Source: Saprospiraceae bacterium
GTDB taxonomy: Bacteria > Bacteroidota > Bacteroidia > Chitinophagales > Saprospiraceae
Assembly: GCA_016714985.1 (NCBI GenBank)
Contig: JADKBS010000003.1
Coordinates: 539,660-603,659, forward strand
Length of the DNA stretch: 64,000 nucleotides
Direction of reading: 5' to 3'
Of this stretch, positions 47,436 through 56,724 are shown one piece after another (position 1 is the first letter of the stretch; every line of letters begins with the position of its first letter). The position numbers were made by a program, and so were the translations under genes. Below the pieces are notes generated by a model. It worked only from the letters and a program-made list of their open reading frames with translations. It was not told the origin of the DNA and did not search any database.

Positions 47436-50400
47436 CTATATCACGACCATTTTCTTCACAGCCGTATGCCTTGCCGTCTCCAACTTATAGTACAGCACCC
47501 CTGCTGCTGGCAGTTCCGACCGTTCGATGGCCACTTGGTTGTAGCCCTTGTCGAATTGGGCCTGAATGGTCTTCAGCACCCGGCCATCTGTATCAAAGAT
47601 GGTGAGGGTGGCTTCGCCCCGCTCCGGCAGCGTGAAGCCGATGGTGGTGCGCTCCCCAAAGGGGTTCGGTTGGTTCTGGTAGAGCTGGAATCCAGCACTG
47701 GTTCCGGTATTTTCTTGGTTTGAGAACTCCAATACTGGCCGCTTTGGCTCGCCGTCGGGCGAGTAGGCTAAGGCGTCGGTGTGGCGGGCGGTCAAGGAGA
47801 GCATCTCGCTCAACCGGCCCGACCGTTTGGCCACAAAACGGAGGTTGAAAAGGGCGTCGTCTTTTCCGAGGGCAGTAGCTTCCGGGTGGAACCAAGCTGC
47901 CGTGAGGATGCCGTCCTGGAGCAGCGACCTACCAAAGGTTTCGTCGCTCCAATTGGGCAGTGTGCCCTTTTCATAACCCCGCAATTCCAGATCGTCAGTT
48001 TCAAATTCTAATGTAAATTGTAGTGCGAGCAGTTCGCTTGCAGCTGTAATCTTTATCGGCACGATGACCTCCTCGCCTGCCTTGAGTTCACGGTCGTCGG
48101 TGACGAGCACGAGGCTGTTGTCGCTGCGCTCGCCAGTGCCGTCACCTTGTAGGCCGGGCTGTGCGTTGCCGTTCACATCGCCGATTTTGATGCCCACGAA
48201 GTCGGCATTCAATTGTGGCTGCCCGATATTGTTCCAGTTGAGTGCTTCTGGAAACGCCGTGGCAAATGGGTTGGCCGGGTTCGGGAACACATAGCCCTTT
48301 GGCACGAAGCGCCAAGAGGTGTTGTTCGGGAAATCATCGTACATGTTGAGTATCAGTTTGCGCAGCTCCAAGATATCAAGGGTGGAAACGGCCCCGCTGC
48401 GGTTCACGTCGGCGGCGATGAGTTTGTAAGGCGAATTGAACGGATTGGTGCCGAGTACGTGGGCGGTCATCAAGGCGAGGTCGAAGGTGGTGACGCCATT
48501 CCTCGGCCCGTCGTCCTTTTGCGGAGCGATGCTGTAATTGCTGCCCAGCTGTAGGCCCGTGATTTGGAAGTAGCCGCTGGCGTCCGTTTCATCGCCCATT
48601 GGCGTATTGGCGGCAGCCACATCCACGGAGGGCATTTCGGCACCAGACATGGATTCCACCACGCCCGCCACGCTGATGCCGCTGACCACAAGGGTGTCGT
48701 CCACGAAGGGGCAGAGGTCCATATTGTCCTGTGTGATGACGCTGGTCACGCAGAAGGCGCTGTTGCCTGCCTCGTCCGTTACCCATACCTCCACCAAGAA
48801 CTCTCCCATTTCGAGGCATCCAAGCACGAGGCCATCGGTGGGCAGGTTGGGGTCGCCCACGAAGCGGATATTATATACAAGGTCGCCCTTTGCGGTGCAA
48901 TTGTCGAAGCTGTTGTCGTTGAATTGCTCGGCCTGCACCATGGCCATCGGCTCGCCGCCCATCAATTGCAACTCTGTGATGATGCCCGTGTTGCAGTACG
49001 GCGTTGGGGCCTTCAGGTCGGTGACGGTCAGGATGAAGCTGCACGAGGTCTTGTTGCTACAGCCGTCCTCCACCGTGAACTTAATATTATGGATCCCTGC
49101 CGGGTAAAAGCCGCTGGCATTGGCCCCACTGGCCGCAAACGGCGAGTTGTTGGTGATGGTTATTTCACTGCTGCAATCGGTGGCCGTCACTGTGGGGACA
49201 GAAACGATGGCCAGCCCGCAGTCCGCACCCACGCTCACGGTCGTGTTGGTAGGGCAAGCGGTGATGACCGGGGCCTTGGTGTCCACCACCGCAATGATTT
49301 GCTGCTTCGTGTAAATACCAACATTAGAACCCGGCGTGTAGTGGCACCAGTCAATCACCCTCCAAGTGCGCACTAATTTGTAGCAGGCAGGCGATGAAAT
49401 GTCGAATAACTGGTCGGTATGGCTCGTTGCCAACATGCCACAGGCAGCAGTCGGTGTAATCGGATGGTTATAGCCCGCTGGCAAATCTTCTGGGTCGAAG
49501 ATGCCAGGGCCGCCGCAGTAGTTGACAATCATGGTGTCCTTCGGCCAGATGATGCCCACGCCATTGAAGGGCGTGTTGTTCACCACGGTGATGGTCTGTG
49601 CGCAGGTGTTGGTGTTGCCGCTGGGGTCGGTGGCCGTGAACGAGCGGGTGATGGTGCCCTTACCGCAGTTGTCTATGTTCCTGGTGCTCGTTTCCGTGAG
49701 GGTATAGCTGCAATTGTCAAACACAAAAGGTGTCCCAAATACGGACAGGTTTGAGGTATTGACTGTGCAGTTGATAGTCTGGTTGGCAGGGCAAGAGATG
49801 CCCGGGGGCAGCTTGTCCTGTACGGTGACCTGCACCATGCAGGTGTTGAACGAATTCGGGTTGTTGCCCTGGGCGACCTTCATCGTCACCATCACGGTCT
49901 GGCCCGCATCGGCGCAGGTGAACTCGACGTTGGGGGTGAAGGGGCCGCTCATGCCACGCCTGCCCGAGAAGCTGAGCGGGCCGGGGCAGTTGTCGTAGCT
50001 GCCTTGGTTGAACACGCTGGCTGGCACGCTCACAGGGCCGTTGCTCGGCAGGCCGACCACGGGCAGTTCCATGCAGATGGCCGTTGGGCTTTCGTTGTCG
50101 AAGACGAACAGCTTGCTTGTACAGGCAGCGGATACGTTGTTGCAGCTGTCGCCTGCCACAAAGGTGACAGTATAGATGCCCTTGGGCAGGTTCTGCACCA
50201 TATTGTTCACCACCGGGAAGCCGGGTATAGTGGCCGAGATGTAGAACTGGCTGCAGTTGTCGGTCACGATGGGTTCATCGAGCAGGATGTCGGCATTGCA
50301 GACACCTGGGTCGGTCTGGTAAAAAATAGAGTCGGTGCAGGTGATGGTCGGTGGCGTATTGTCACGGAGCAGTATGACTTGTGTGCCAATAAGTACATCT

Positions 50401-51221
50401 AGGATGATGCAGTTGTCGCTAACGCTCCAGTTGCGCAGGATGGTTCGGTTGCCGCAAGGCGATGGCGGCGTCAGCACATCTGTGTAATTGACATCAAAAT
50501 TGCAAAGGCCGTTGTCACCGATGGGCCTGCCACTGATGGTAGGCTGGCCCGTGTTGGCGGGCAGGGTGGATGCTGCGCAATCAATGGTTATCGTTGGTGG
50601 CAGTTGCACCATCGAAATATTGGCTCGCCGCACGAAAATCTGCTGGGTGCAAGTCGAGGTGTTGCCGTAGTCGTCAATGGCCGTCCACGTCCTGTCCACC
50701 CTTGCAATGAAAGTGGCTGGCACGAAATTGCACTGCGGGCCGATGGTGTCATCGGCGTAGAACAGCGTGTCCAGCGTGCAATTGTCGGTGATGGTGATGG
50801 GGGTGATATTGGCTGGCAACAGCGACTCGTGGCAAGCGATGGTGTCGTTGGCGCAGGTTAGCACCGGCAACTGGCCGTCGTAAACAAAGGCGTTCGTTTG
50901 GCACCGGACCCCGGTGGCGATGTCAATCACTTCGAGGGTGATGAACTGGTCGAAGTAGTTGCTGAGGTCCACCCAGACGAGGCTGGTGTCCCAGGCAATG
51001 GTGTCGCCGAACAGCTCCTTTACCACAATCAAGAAAGGCCCCGGACATGTGGTGGCCTTGATGACCAACCCCGTGTCGATCAGGGCCATGCAATTGGCGG
51101 AAGGGGAAATGTTGAGGTTGTCCTCGCAGGCAATGGTATTGGCCCTTGCGGTGACGCTGGCGAGTAGGACGAGCAGGAATGCCCACAGCATCCCAAACCG
51201 GGCTGATTTGTTCTGTTTCAT
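47436..51221 (-). CDS. Large T9SS surface protein with HYR-like, dockerin-like and cohesin-like domains
   Basis: 1261 residues. Signal peptide (MLWAFLLVLLASVTARAN). Residues about 110-860 are HYR-like and Ig-like modules (PVLTCANDTIACHES, PTITCTDSIFYQTDPG, ISCPANQTINCTVN, VITACPTNTTVSVG). A carboxypeptidase-regulatory-like segment follows (ISVAGVVESMSGAEMPSVDV). A dockerin-type Ca-binding repeat is at about 960-985 (AADVNRSGAVSTLDILELRK) with a second half FVGIKIGDVNGNAQ. A cohesin-like beta domain follows (VPIKITAASELLALQFTLEF), and a C-terminal T9SS type A sorting domain (QLYQNQPNPFGERTTIGFTL, ending GVLYYKLETARHTAVKKM). Surface display is inferred. Dockerin plus cohesin in one chain may fold intramolecularly. 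Confidence 0.88.
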   Translation of the reverse strand: MKQNKSARFGMLWAFLLVLLASVTARANTIACEDNLNISPSANCMALIDTGLVIKATTCPGPFLIVVKELFGDTIAWDTSLVWVDLSNYFDQFITLEVIDIATGVRCQTNAFVYDGQLPVLTCANDTIACHESLLPANITPITITDNCTLDTLFYADDTIGPQCNFVPATFIARVDRTWTAIDDYGNTSTCTQQIFVRRANISMVQLPPTITIDCAASTLPANTGQPTISGRPIGDNGLCNFDVNYTDVLTPPSPCGNRTILRNWSVSDNCIILDVLIGTQVILLRDNTPPTITCTDSIFYQTDPGVCNADILLDEPIVTDNCSQFYISATIPGFPVVNNMVQNLPKGIYTVTFVAGDSCNNVSAACTSKLFVFDNESPTAICMELPVVGLPSNGPVSVPASVFNQGSYDNCPGPLSFSGRRGMSGPFTPNVEFTCADAGQTVMVTMKVAQGNNPNSFNTCMVQVTVQDKLPPGISCPANQTINCTVNTSNLSVFGTPFVFDNCSYTLTETSTRNIDNCGKGTITRSFTATDPSGNTNTCAQTITVVNNTPFNGVGIIWPKDTMIVNYCGGPGIFDPEDLPAGYNHPITPTAACGMLATSHTDQLFDISSPACYKLVRTWRVIDWCHYTPGSNVGIYTKQQIIAVVDTKAPVITACPTNTTVSVGADCGLAIVSVPTVTATDCSSEITITNNSPFAASGANASGFYPAGIHNIKFTVEDGCSNKTSCSFILTVTDLKAPTPYCNTGIITELQLMGGEPMAMVQAEQFNDNSFDNCTAKGDLVYNIRFVGDPNLPTDGLVLGCLEMGEFLVEVWVTDEAGNSAFCVTSVITQDNMDLCPFVDDTLVVSGISVAGVVESMSGAEMPSVDVAAANTPMGDETDASGYFQITGLQLGSNYSIAPQKDDGPRNGVTTFDLALMTAHVLGTNPFNSPYKLIAADVNRSGAVSTLDILELRKLILNMYDDFPNNTSWRFVPKGYVFPNPANPFATAFPEALNWNNIGQPQLNADFVGIKIGDVNGNAQPGLQGDGTGERSDNSLVLVTDDRELKAGEEVIVPIKITAASELLALQFTLEFETDDLELRGYEKGTLPNWSDETFGRSLLQDGILTAAWFHPEATALGKDDALFNLRFVAKRSGRLSEMLSLTARHTDALAYSPDGEPKRPVLEFSNQENTGTSAGFQLYQNQPNPFGERTTIGFTLPERGEATLTIFDTDGRVLKTIQAQFDKGYNQVAIERSELPAAGVLYYKLETARHTAVKKMVVI

Positions 51222-51918
51222 TGTGAATTAAAATTTGTTAACGAATCTGGATTATAAGCTCCCTCGCCGCTCGGCAGGGCAGGGCAAAAGCCCGCCACCC
51301 TCACGGCTCGTGAAGACGTAACTCTTTTACTGCAAATGCTTGAAAATCAATTTATTGCTAAAGGCCGAACTGTGGTTGGAGAACTACATCGCCCCCAGGC
51401 TTGGGGGCGGAAACTGAGGGCAAAAAATAAGTTTTCTCAAGTATGTCTAATGCTCCCTTTCAGTTTGTGTGTAGTAACTCTCATGAGCAGTTCGTGCTCC
51501 GAATATAAAAACGGCAAACGATGGACGATAGACGGCAAACGGGTGACAGTGCAATTGGCTGTAAATCAGCTAATTGCAGCAGTCGCTACGGCAATCGCCA
51601 TGCGTTGCATAAAAGCTTTCTTGGATGAAAAACAATGGTGAAGCTGGATGAACAGAATGACCCAAACGGCCCGATTCATCCCGCCATTGGCGGACAAGCA
51701 TTCAACATTTATCAGTCATCATTACCGATGATGTGATTGTTTTGGAAAAGAAAAATTCGTTGTGCAGTGTCTTGCGAAGGTGTTCGTTTTCTCAATCGAA
51801 GTGTTGCCCCTGGTGGGCGTCGTATGTTTCTGGAATACATATATAAAAAATCATGCCTATTTTATTTTTGCAATGTGATTGGGTTGAAAAAATTGCTGGA
51901 ATAGGGAAAAAAGGTTGG
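51222..51918. other. Gene-free stretch of about 700 bases
   Basis: A 101-codon frame at 51336-51641 has no recognisable family and crosses a word-type repeat (cggcaaacgatggacgatag, 51511-51530), so it is not called. The rest is AT-rich, with no hairpin strong enough to report. Confidence 0.5.
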
Positions 51919-52158
51919 TCACGCTGAAAGCTCGAAGTCGAAAAGCTCCTTTGGTGGGACGCCAAATGCCGCTGCAATCTGAAACACCTGACTAATGCTC
52001 GTGTTGATGACACCCCGCTCGATGCGGCTGATTTGGCTGAACTCCAGATCCGAGGAGTAGGCCAACTGCTCCTGCGTGAAGCCTTTTGCAAGCCTCAGCT
52101 CCCTTAAGCGCTGCCCGAACGCCTTGATGCCCGCCTCGTGCCTCGTCTGTTTTTTCAC
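51919..52158 (-). CDS. XRE-family HTH regulator
   Basis: 79 residues with a GTG start. One Cro/C1-type helix-turn-helix fills the protein: FGQRLRELRLAKGFTQEQLA, FSQISRIERGVINTSISQVF, AAAFGVPPKELFDF. A palindrome (TTATGGCA-aata-TGCCATAA) lies 33-52 bases upstream of the start and is a good candidate for an autoregulatory operator. It is divergent from the toxin-like lipoprotein gene and may regulate that locus too (inference). Confidence 0.9.
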   Translation of the reverse strand: MKKQTRHEAGIKAFGQRLRELRLAKGFTQEQLAYSSDLEFSQISRIERGVINTSISQVFQIAAAFGVPPKELFDFELSA

Positions 52159-52190
52159 GGGGGCAACATGAGGCGATGTTAAAATTTTTC

Positions 52191-52210
52191 TTATGGCAAA
52201 TATGCCATAA
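52191..52210. promoter_or_regulatory. Candidate XRE operator
   Basis: Perfect 8-nt arms ttatggca/tgccataa around aata, in the divergent region upstream of the XRE gene. Confidence 0.6.
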
Positions 52211-52427
52211 ATAACGAGCCGTTTTTATATTTACGCCGAAATCCACACAAACAAAAACGCTTAGGTCAGTGAATAGTACCAAAGTCGGGTAAGGCCATAG
52301 GAACCGTTCAAGCATTAGGGCATGATGCCATTGCTTGATGGTAGCTCTTATTGGCCTTCAAATAAATTGTATCAAAGCGTACAGCATTGATAGTGTAACC
52401 TTATTATTTAACCTAAATTGTATTTGT

Positions 52428-54593
52428 ATGAAAAAACAGTTTTTCTTGCTCCTTTTTCTCCTGCTGACATTCTCGAATGCTTGCAAAAAGGATGTACTTG
52501 AACCGATTCAGGCTTCGGACAATGAATTCTACGGAGGTGGGCGGCAGGTCGAAATCTCCGAGGCGATGGCCTTCTTCCAGTCACAGCGTCAGTCCCTGTA
52601 CTTGGATGCCGGGGGTGTTTCGACGAGGTCGGTGGAAGATGACGTACTGACCCCTTTCCATTTTAACCCCACGTGGATGGGGGCGAGGCCTATCCTTTTC
52701 GCCAACAGCCTTGAGATGCTTGCGGTGCCCGTGCAGGATTCGCTCTCCAACGAGTACATGCCGGGCAGCATAACCAACATGCTGTTTTACAGGGACAGTT
52801 TGGAAGGGCTTCATGTCAGGTTGTTCGTGATGGTCCCTGAGCCGAACTACGCCAGTTCCGTGAACGGGAACTATTCCACACAGGATTTCACAGGCTTCAG
52901 CTTCCAATTGGACGAAGCAGGCACGCTTGGGGTGTTCACCCGCATAGAAAACGGCACCAAGACCCATTGCATCCAAGTCTCTGAAAAAGCTCCAGTTCCA
53001 TTCACAGAGACCATAGATGGAAGGGAATGGCCCCCAAAGTGGTGGCCCTGGATAGTGTGTCCAAACCCCAACGGGCGCAGCCAATTTTTCAAGAAAATAT
53101 TTGATTTCTTTGGGGACCTTTTTGGCAACCTATTTGGCAGCGTTACCAACCCTGGCGGAGCCTACGAACAGGACGGAGAAGACGGAATCGTATTGACGCT
53201 TTCCGATTGGCCCCCTCCCGGCAATACAAACAACCAAGGAGGAGGGGGAGGGTCAATTTTTTCGCAAGACTTCCAAAACGACATCTTCTTCGAAAACACT
53301 TTCCACTACCAGATGAGCGAGTGCATGGGCATGTTCTCAGAAAGTGACCCGCCCCTGATTCACCAACTTTCTGGCCATATCACGGATTGGGATGACCAGT
53401 TTTTGTTGGCTGTCAACTACGACCTAGAGCAAATTCTGAATGGCGGTGTAGCCAACTTTGCCGAGGCGCTTTTGATAGAGTATGATGACGACCCTACTAT
53501 CAATATCTTCCACCACCTGCCCCATTATAACCCACCTCCACAAGTTACGGAGGCACTTTCCAAGGTGTATGAGAAGATGATAATGAAGTACAAGGCCTGC
53601 GATAACCAATACGATATGGGCGGGGCAGGCGCTGAACTGTTCGACCCCGAATTTTGTGAATGCGTGGGGGATTATTCGGTGAAGGAAGGGCTGAGGGATT
53701 TCTACAAGAATCTATTCGGAACGGATGATGAAGGCGTTGATTTTCTGATGGAAAACAAAGATGTCCTGAAAAGTGCCTTGGAATGTGCTTCTGATGCCAA
53801 TAGCATGAAGCCTGTTTTGCAGACATTGGTCTATCCTCAGAACGAGTCTGATGTAACTGCAATGCTTAATTTTATCAAATCAATTAGAAACGCATGCGCC
53901 AACAGGTGCACGGACTATGGTTTTTTTGAAGCGTTTCTGACGAATTGGTTGTACGAGGTAGAATCAAACCCAAACGATGTTACAGTCTCGGAAATACGGG
54001 AGATGAGCAGGTGGGCTAACAGATTAAGGGAGAATATTATAGGGAACCACCTTCTTTCATTTGGTTATAATGTGTTGGACATCCTTGAAGTTGCCATGTT
54101 TTCTAATTTTGGAGGAGGGTTGGCAACTCCTAAGAGAATACTCAATGCGGTTCCGAGCAGTGCTCGCACACCGGCCATGAATCAGGTGATACAAAACATT
54201 GCGGCACCAATTTCTTCTTTTTCTGCGTGGACACACGCTCAAAAATTCGGGATAAAAACATATAACGAACTTGCGGCATTATTTAAACAGTTGGGGTTAA
54301 GCAGGTCAACGCTCGGTGTTGAGTTTCACCATCTAATTGAGCAGAGGTTCGCTAATATCCCCGGAGTCAATCAATGGTTAGGAACAGGTACAGGTAGCTG
54401 GAAAAGCGTGGTTCTGACCAAGGCCGAACATGATATTATTACTGCGAGGTGGAGAAATTTTATAAATTATGATGGCCTTCCTCCTGGGTCTCTAGGAGTG
54501 AATACATCAACGGCTATGATAAATCATGTCAAGGACGCAGCAAGGGAAATTTACAAAGATTTCCCTGAGATACTACTGGCTTTAGGATTATAG
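52428..54593 (+). CDS. Large lipoprotein with C-terminal HHL-type nuclease-toxin-like domain
   Basis: 721 residues from ATG 52428 (MKKQFFLLLFLLLTFSNACKKD, lipoprotein signal, Cys19). About 600 residues of unrecognised, partly Gly-rich sequence follow (PPPGNTNNQGGGGG near 265-280; FCECVGDYSVKEGL near 410). The last 100 residues read GVEFHHLIEQRFANIPGV, then SWKSVVLTKAEHDIITARWR and INYDGLP. An HHLIxxRF...W.SVVLTxxEHxxxTxxWRxxIxY plan is what I recognise from polymorphic-toxin and RHS-type nuclease tips of the HNH/LHH superfamily. The 5' part is GC-richer, and the tip and downstream genes are AT-rich. Together with following small genes this looks like a toxin-immunity locus (inference). The lipoprotein anchor suggests display on the cell surface. 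Confidence 0.75.
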   Translation: MKKQFFLLLFLLLTFSNACKKDVLEPIQASDNEFYGGGRQVEISEAMAFFQSQRQSLYLDAGGVSTRSVEDDVLTPFHFNPTWMGARPILFANSLEMLAVPVQDSLSNEYMPGSITNMLFYRDSLEGLHVRLFVMVPEPNYASSVNGNYSTQDFTGFSFQLDEAGTLGVFTRIENGTKTHCIQVSEKAPVPFTETIDGREWPPKWWPWIVCPNPNGRSQFFKKIFDFFGDLFGNLFGSVTNPGGAYEQDGEDGIVLTLSDWPPPGNTNNQGGGGGSIFSQDFQNDIFFENTFHYQMSECMGMFSESDPPLIHQLSGHITDWDDQFLLAVNYDLEQILNGGVANFAEALLIEYDDDPTINIFHHLPHYNPPPQVTEALSKVYEKMIMKYKACDNQYDMGGAGAELFDPEFCECVGDYSVKEGLRDFYKNLFGTDDEGVDFLMENKDVLKSALECASDANSMKPVLQTLVYPQNESDVTAMLNFIKSIRNACANRCTDYGFFEAFLTNWLYEVESNPNDVTVSEIREMSRWANRLRENIIGNHLLSFGYNVLDILEVAMFSNFGGGLATPKRILNAVPSSARTPAMNQVIQNIAAPISSFSAWTHAQKFGIKTYNELAALFKQLGLSRSTLGVEFHHLIEQRFANIPGVNQWLGTGTGSWKSVVLTKAEHDIITARWRNFINYDGLPPGSLGVNTSTAMINHVKDAAREIYKDFPEILLALGL

Positions 54594-54608
54594 TTCATTT
54601 CACAATCA

Positions 54609-54681
54609 AAGTAACGGCAAAGAGAACTTTTTAAGCGTATTCAATAAACACTCTTATTTTTGTATTTGTTTGCCGTTACTT
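54609..54681. promoter_or_regulatory. Inverted repeat bracketing a -7 element
   Basis: Perfect 13-nt arms aagtaacggcaaa (54609-54621) and tttgccgttactt (54669-54681). Between them TATTTTTG (54655-54662) fits TAnnTTTG, 33 bases before the ATG at 54696. It gives the immunity-like gene its own promoter, possibly operator-controlled. Confidence 0.55.
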
Positions 54682-54695
54682 AAACTCATCTGACT

Positions 54696-55544
54696 ATGCA
54701 TTACATGAGGAATCTCCATGCTAATTGGGAGCCAAGACATTACAAAATATTTCAAGAACTTGGAATCCAGGCAGTTAGTGGTTATGTCAATATTCCAGAA
54801 GACGAACAATATTTTCTAATCTTAGGTAGCTTGAATGATGCTCCAAATTTTAGGGATAAAAGAACTTTTGTGATTTTCAATGAAAATGAATTACAACTAT
54901 CGGAGCAATTCTTATTACTTCGTGGGTTTCCTTCACCTACTGTCTATCCATATGAAAGTTCAGATTCAATCGACTACAAAACCGATGTCTTTGGAGAAAC
55001 ATGTTCAAACTGTCGAATTCCACTAAATGAACAAGTCAACCCATTTACATTGACCAAAGACGTGAATTTCCCATCAAGTAAATTTCTCTACTTTACCATT
55101 AATTGGGCAAATAACTATTTATTTACTGATAAAGAGAGGTATGATAAGGTCCTAAAAAATTGGGGGTTTGGTTATAGAGAAGTCTTAATCGGAAAAAAGA
55201 AAAAGGTATCCGATAAGATTATCCAATTAGAGATTCCTTTATCACCTTTCCCACTCAAATTTGGACAATCAGAATTTGGGAAAAAATTCGCTCAAGACGG
55301 AAGCGGCCTTATTTCAGAACAGTCTGAAAATTGTCCACTTTGCCATCGCCCACTTTTCACAAATTCACTATTAGATTATTTTCCAGCATTTACTGAGGAG
55401 TTTGACTTCAATCTGGTTCATACCCAAGAATGGTTTGGATGGTATCATCATTTAGTCATTTCTCGCAAATTCGCTGAATTCCTTGTTCAACAGAAGGTAA
55501 TAAAATGGGATTCAACCTACCTGATTCCCGTAAAGCAGTTTTGA
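54696..55544 (+). CDS. AT-rich hypothetical protein with two CxxC motifs, candidate immunity protein
   Basis: 282 residues, no signal peptide. Two CxxC pairs (TCSNCRIPLNE near 106-116 and NCPLCHRPLF near 212-221) could bind one zinc. The rest is a mixed alpha/beta sequence with many aromatic residues (KFLYFTINWANNYLFTD, EWFGWYHHLVISRKFAEFL). Position directly after the toxin-like gene, low GC and cytoplasmic prediction fit an immunity protein, but no immunity family is recognised with confidence. Confidence 0.65.
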   Translation: MHYMRNLHANWEPRHYKIFQELGIQAVSGYVNIPEDEQYFLILGSLNDAPNFRDKRTFVIFNENELQLSEQFLLLRGFPSPTVYPYESSDSIDYKTDVFGETCSNCRIPLNEQVNPFTLTKDVNFPSSKFLYFTINWANNYLFTDKERYDKVLKNWGFGYREVLIGKKKKVSDKIIQLEIPLSPFPLKFGQSEFGKKFAQDGSGLISEQSENCPLCHRPLFTNSLLDYFPAFTEEFDFNLVHTQEWFGWYHHLVISRKFAEFLVQQKVIKWDSTYLIPVKQF

Positions 55545-55620
55545 ACACGAAACCTTTATTTTCGTAGGGCCTTATTTTAAGCCAAGAACATGAACCGCTA
55601 ACCCCCATAAACCTATTGCT

Positions 55621-55980
55621 ATGACAAGTCCCTTTTCAACAAAATCTGGCAAAACACTTTTCTCACATCAAATCAGTTCAGAAGACGCAGCCCTCCTCGT
55701 AAAGCAGAAGCAAGGGCAGTGGATGGACGACTTTTCAAGTGACATCTGCGAATATTACTACTACCTATTAAACGATAAAACTATTTTATCTACTCCCGCA
55801 GGCCCAGACGCTTACATCTACGAACCTTACGATGCCTTCATTGACCACATGGAAGAGACCTATATCGCCAAGAAGCTTTCCAAGGAACGCCCGCTTATAC
55901 TAACCAAGCGCCTTGCGAATGGAAAATCCATTCAAGTTGAAAAAATATTCGGCGATGAGATTGACCGTTTGAAAGCCTAG
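55621..55980 (+). CDS. Hypothetical protein, possibly first part of one gene with the next frame
   Basis: 119 residues: MTSPFSTKSGKTLFSHQISS, LVKQKQGQWMDDFSSDICEYY, ending GKSIQVEKIFGDEIDRLKA, TAG stop at 55978-55980. No signal or membrane helix. The same reading frame continues open directly after the TAG (SQYFGNSKQAFLLPDGRVMEN) into the next gene. So either two adjacent genes share a frame by chance or one gene of about 320 codons has gained a nonsense codon. Confidence 0.55.
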   Translation: MTSPFSTKSGKTLFSHQISSEDAALLVKQKQGQWMDDFSSDICEYYYYLLNDKTILSTPAGPDAYIYEPYDAFIDHMEETYIAKKLSKERPLILTKRLANGKSIQVEKIFGDEIDRLKA

Positions 55981-56034
55981 TCACAATACTTTGGCAATTC
56001 AAAGCAAGCGTTCCTGTTGCCAGATGGCCGGGTA

Positions 56035-56589
56035 ATGGAAAACCGAAGTATTGAAACATATCTTTACCGAAATGCAGAGGACTACGAAGCCTTGACAGAG
56101 CACGTAAGAAACGCCACCAGGCTGAGCCACAAAATCAATAAAGGTGAATTAGACGGCGATATTTGGCTATATCCATGCACCTTGAACCCCTACGGCACAG
56201 ACTTCCCCGCCCATGCGAAGGAATTGGCAAGTAGCTTACCCCATTTAATATATGCCCCCGAAACCCTTTTCAACTTTTCATGGGGCAGCTTGGTAGATAT
56301 CGACTTCTACCTTTACAAGAACGTAATCAGCCCAGAATTATCGGAAAAACTGTTCCTGCCGCTAATAGCCTATATCGGGGAATCTTATATCAAGCAAAAA
56401 GGCGGCCAATGGGAAATGCAATACAACCATGCCTGTGGCGATTGGCTGCCCGATGTGCGGCAAGCCGACGGAGAGTTGAAGATGTTGTACTATCCCATTT
56501 CCATCATTCTAAACCCAGAGGAAGGGAAAGGGACTTATTATGCGCTAAGAGAGGCGTTTGCGCATGTGGCATCCCATCCTGTTGACTGA
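56035..56589 (+). CDS. Hypothetical protein, immunity-like
   Basis: 184 residues from ATG 56035 (MENRSIETYLYRNAEDYEAL); the frame is open back to the TAG at 55980. The C-terminal half (LPLIAYIGESYIKQKGGQWEMQ, then LKMLYYPISIILNP and ALREAF) follows the 'xxYIGExxxKxxGGxW' plan seen in many small immunity-type and DUF proteins in toxin loci (pattern memory, not a search). Cytoplasmic. A second or third immunity gene downstream of the toxin-like lipoprotein is the simplest reading. Confidence 0.6.
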   Translation: MENRSIETYLYRNAEDYEALTEHVRNATRLSHKINKGELDGDIWLYPCTLNPYGTDFPAHAKELASSLPHLIYAPETLFNFSWGSLVDIDFYLYKNVISPELSEKLFLPLIAYIGESYIKQKGGQWEMQYNHACGDWLPDVRQADGELKMLYYPISIILNPEEGKGTYYALREAFAHVASHPVD

Positions 56590-56724
56590 CGGCTATTGCC
56601 ACGCAAATCAAATTAGCTCAAATAAACTTAATTTCATAAGGGTAAGTAGATTTACGATTTTGGTCCCCTTCGGGGATGACAAAGAATTACGATTGGGCAA
56701 CTGCTTGAAATTCAATTTATTGCA

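Noticed and set aside
51336..51641. 101-codon open frame after the large T9SS gene
   Set aside because: No recognisable family, and it runs through a low-complexity word repeat; coding quality is poor.
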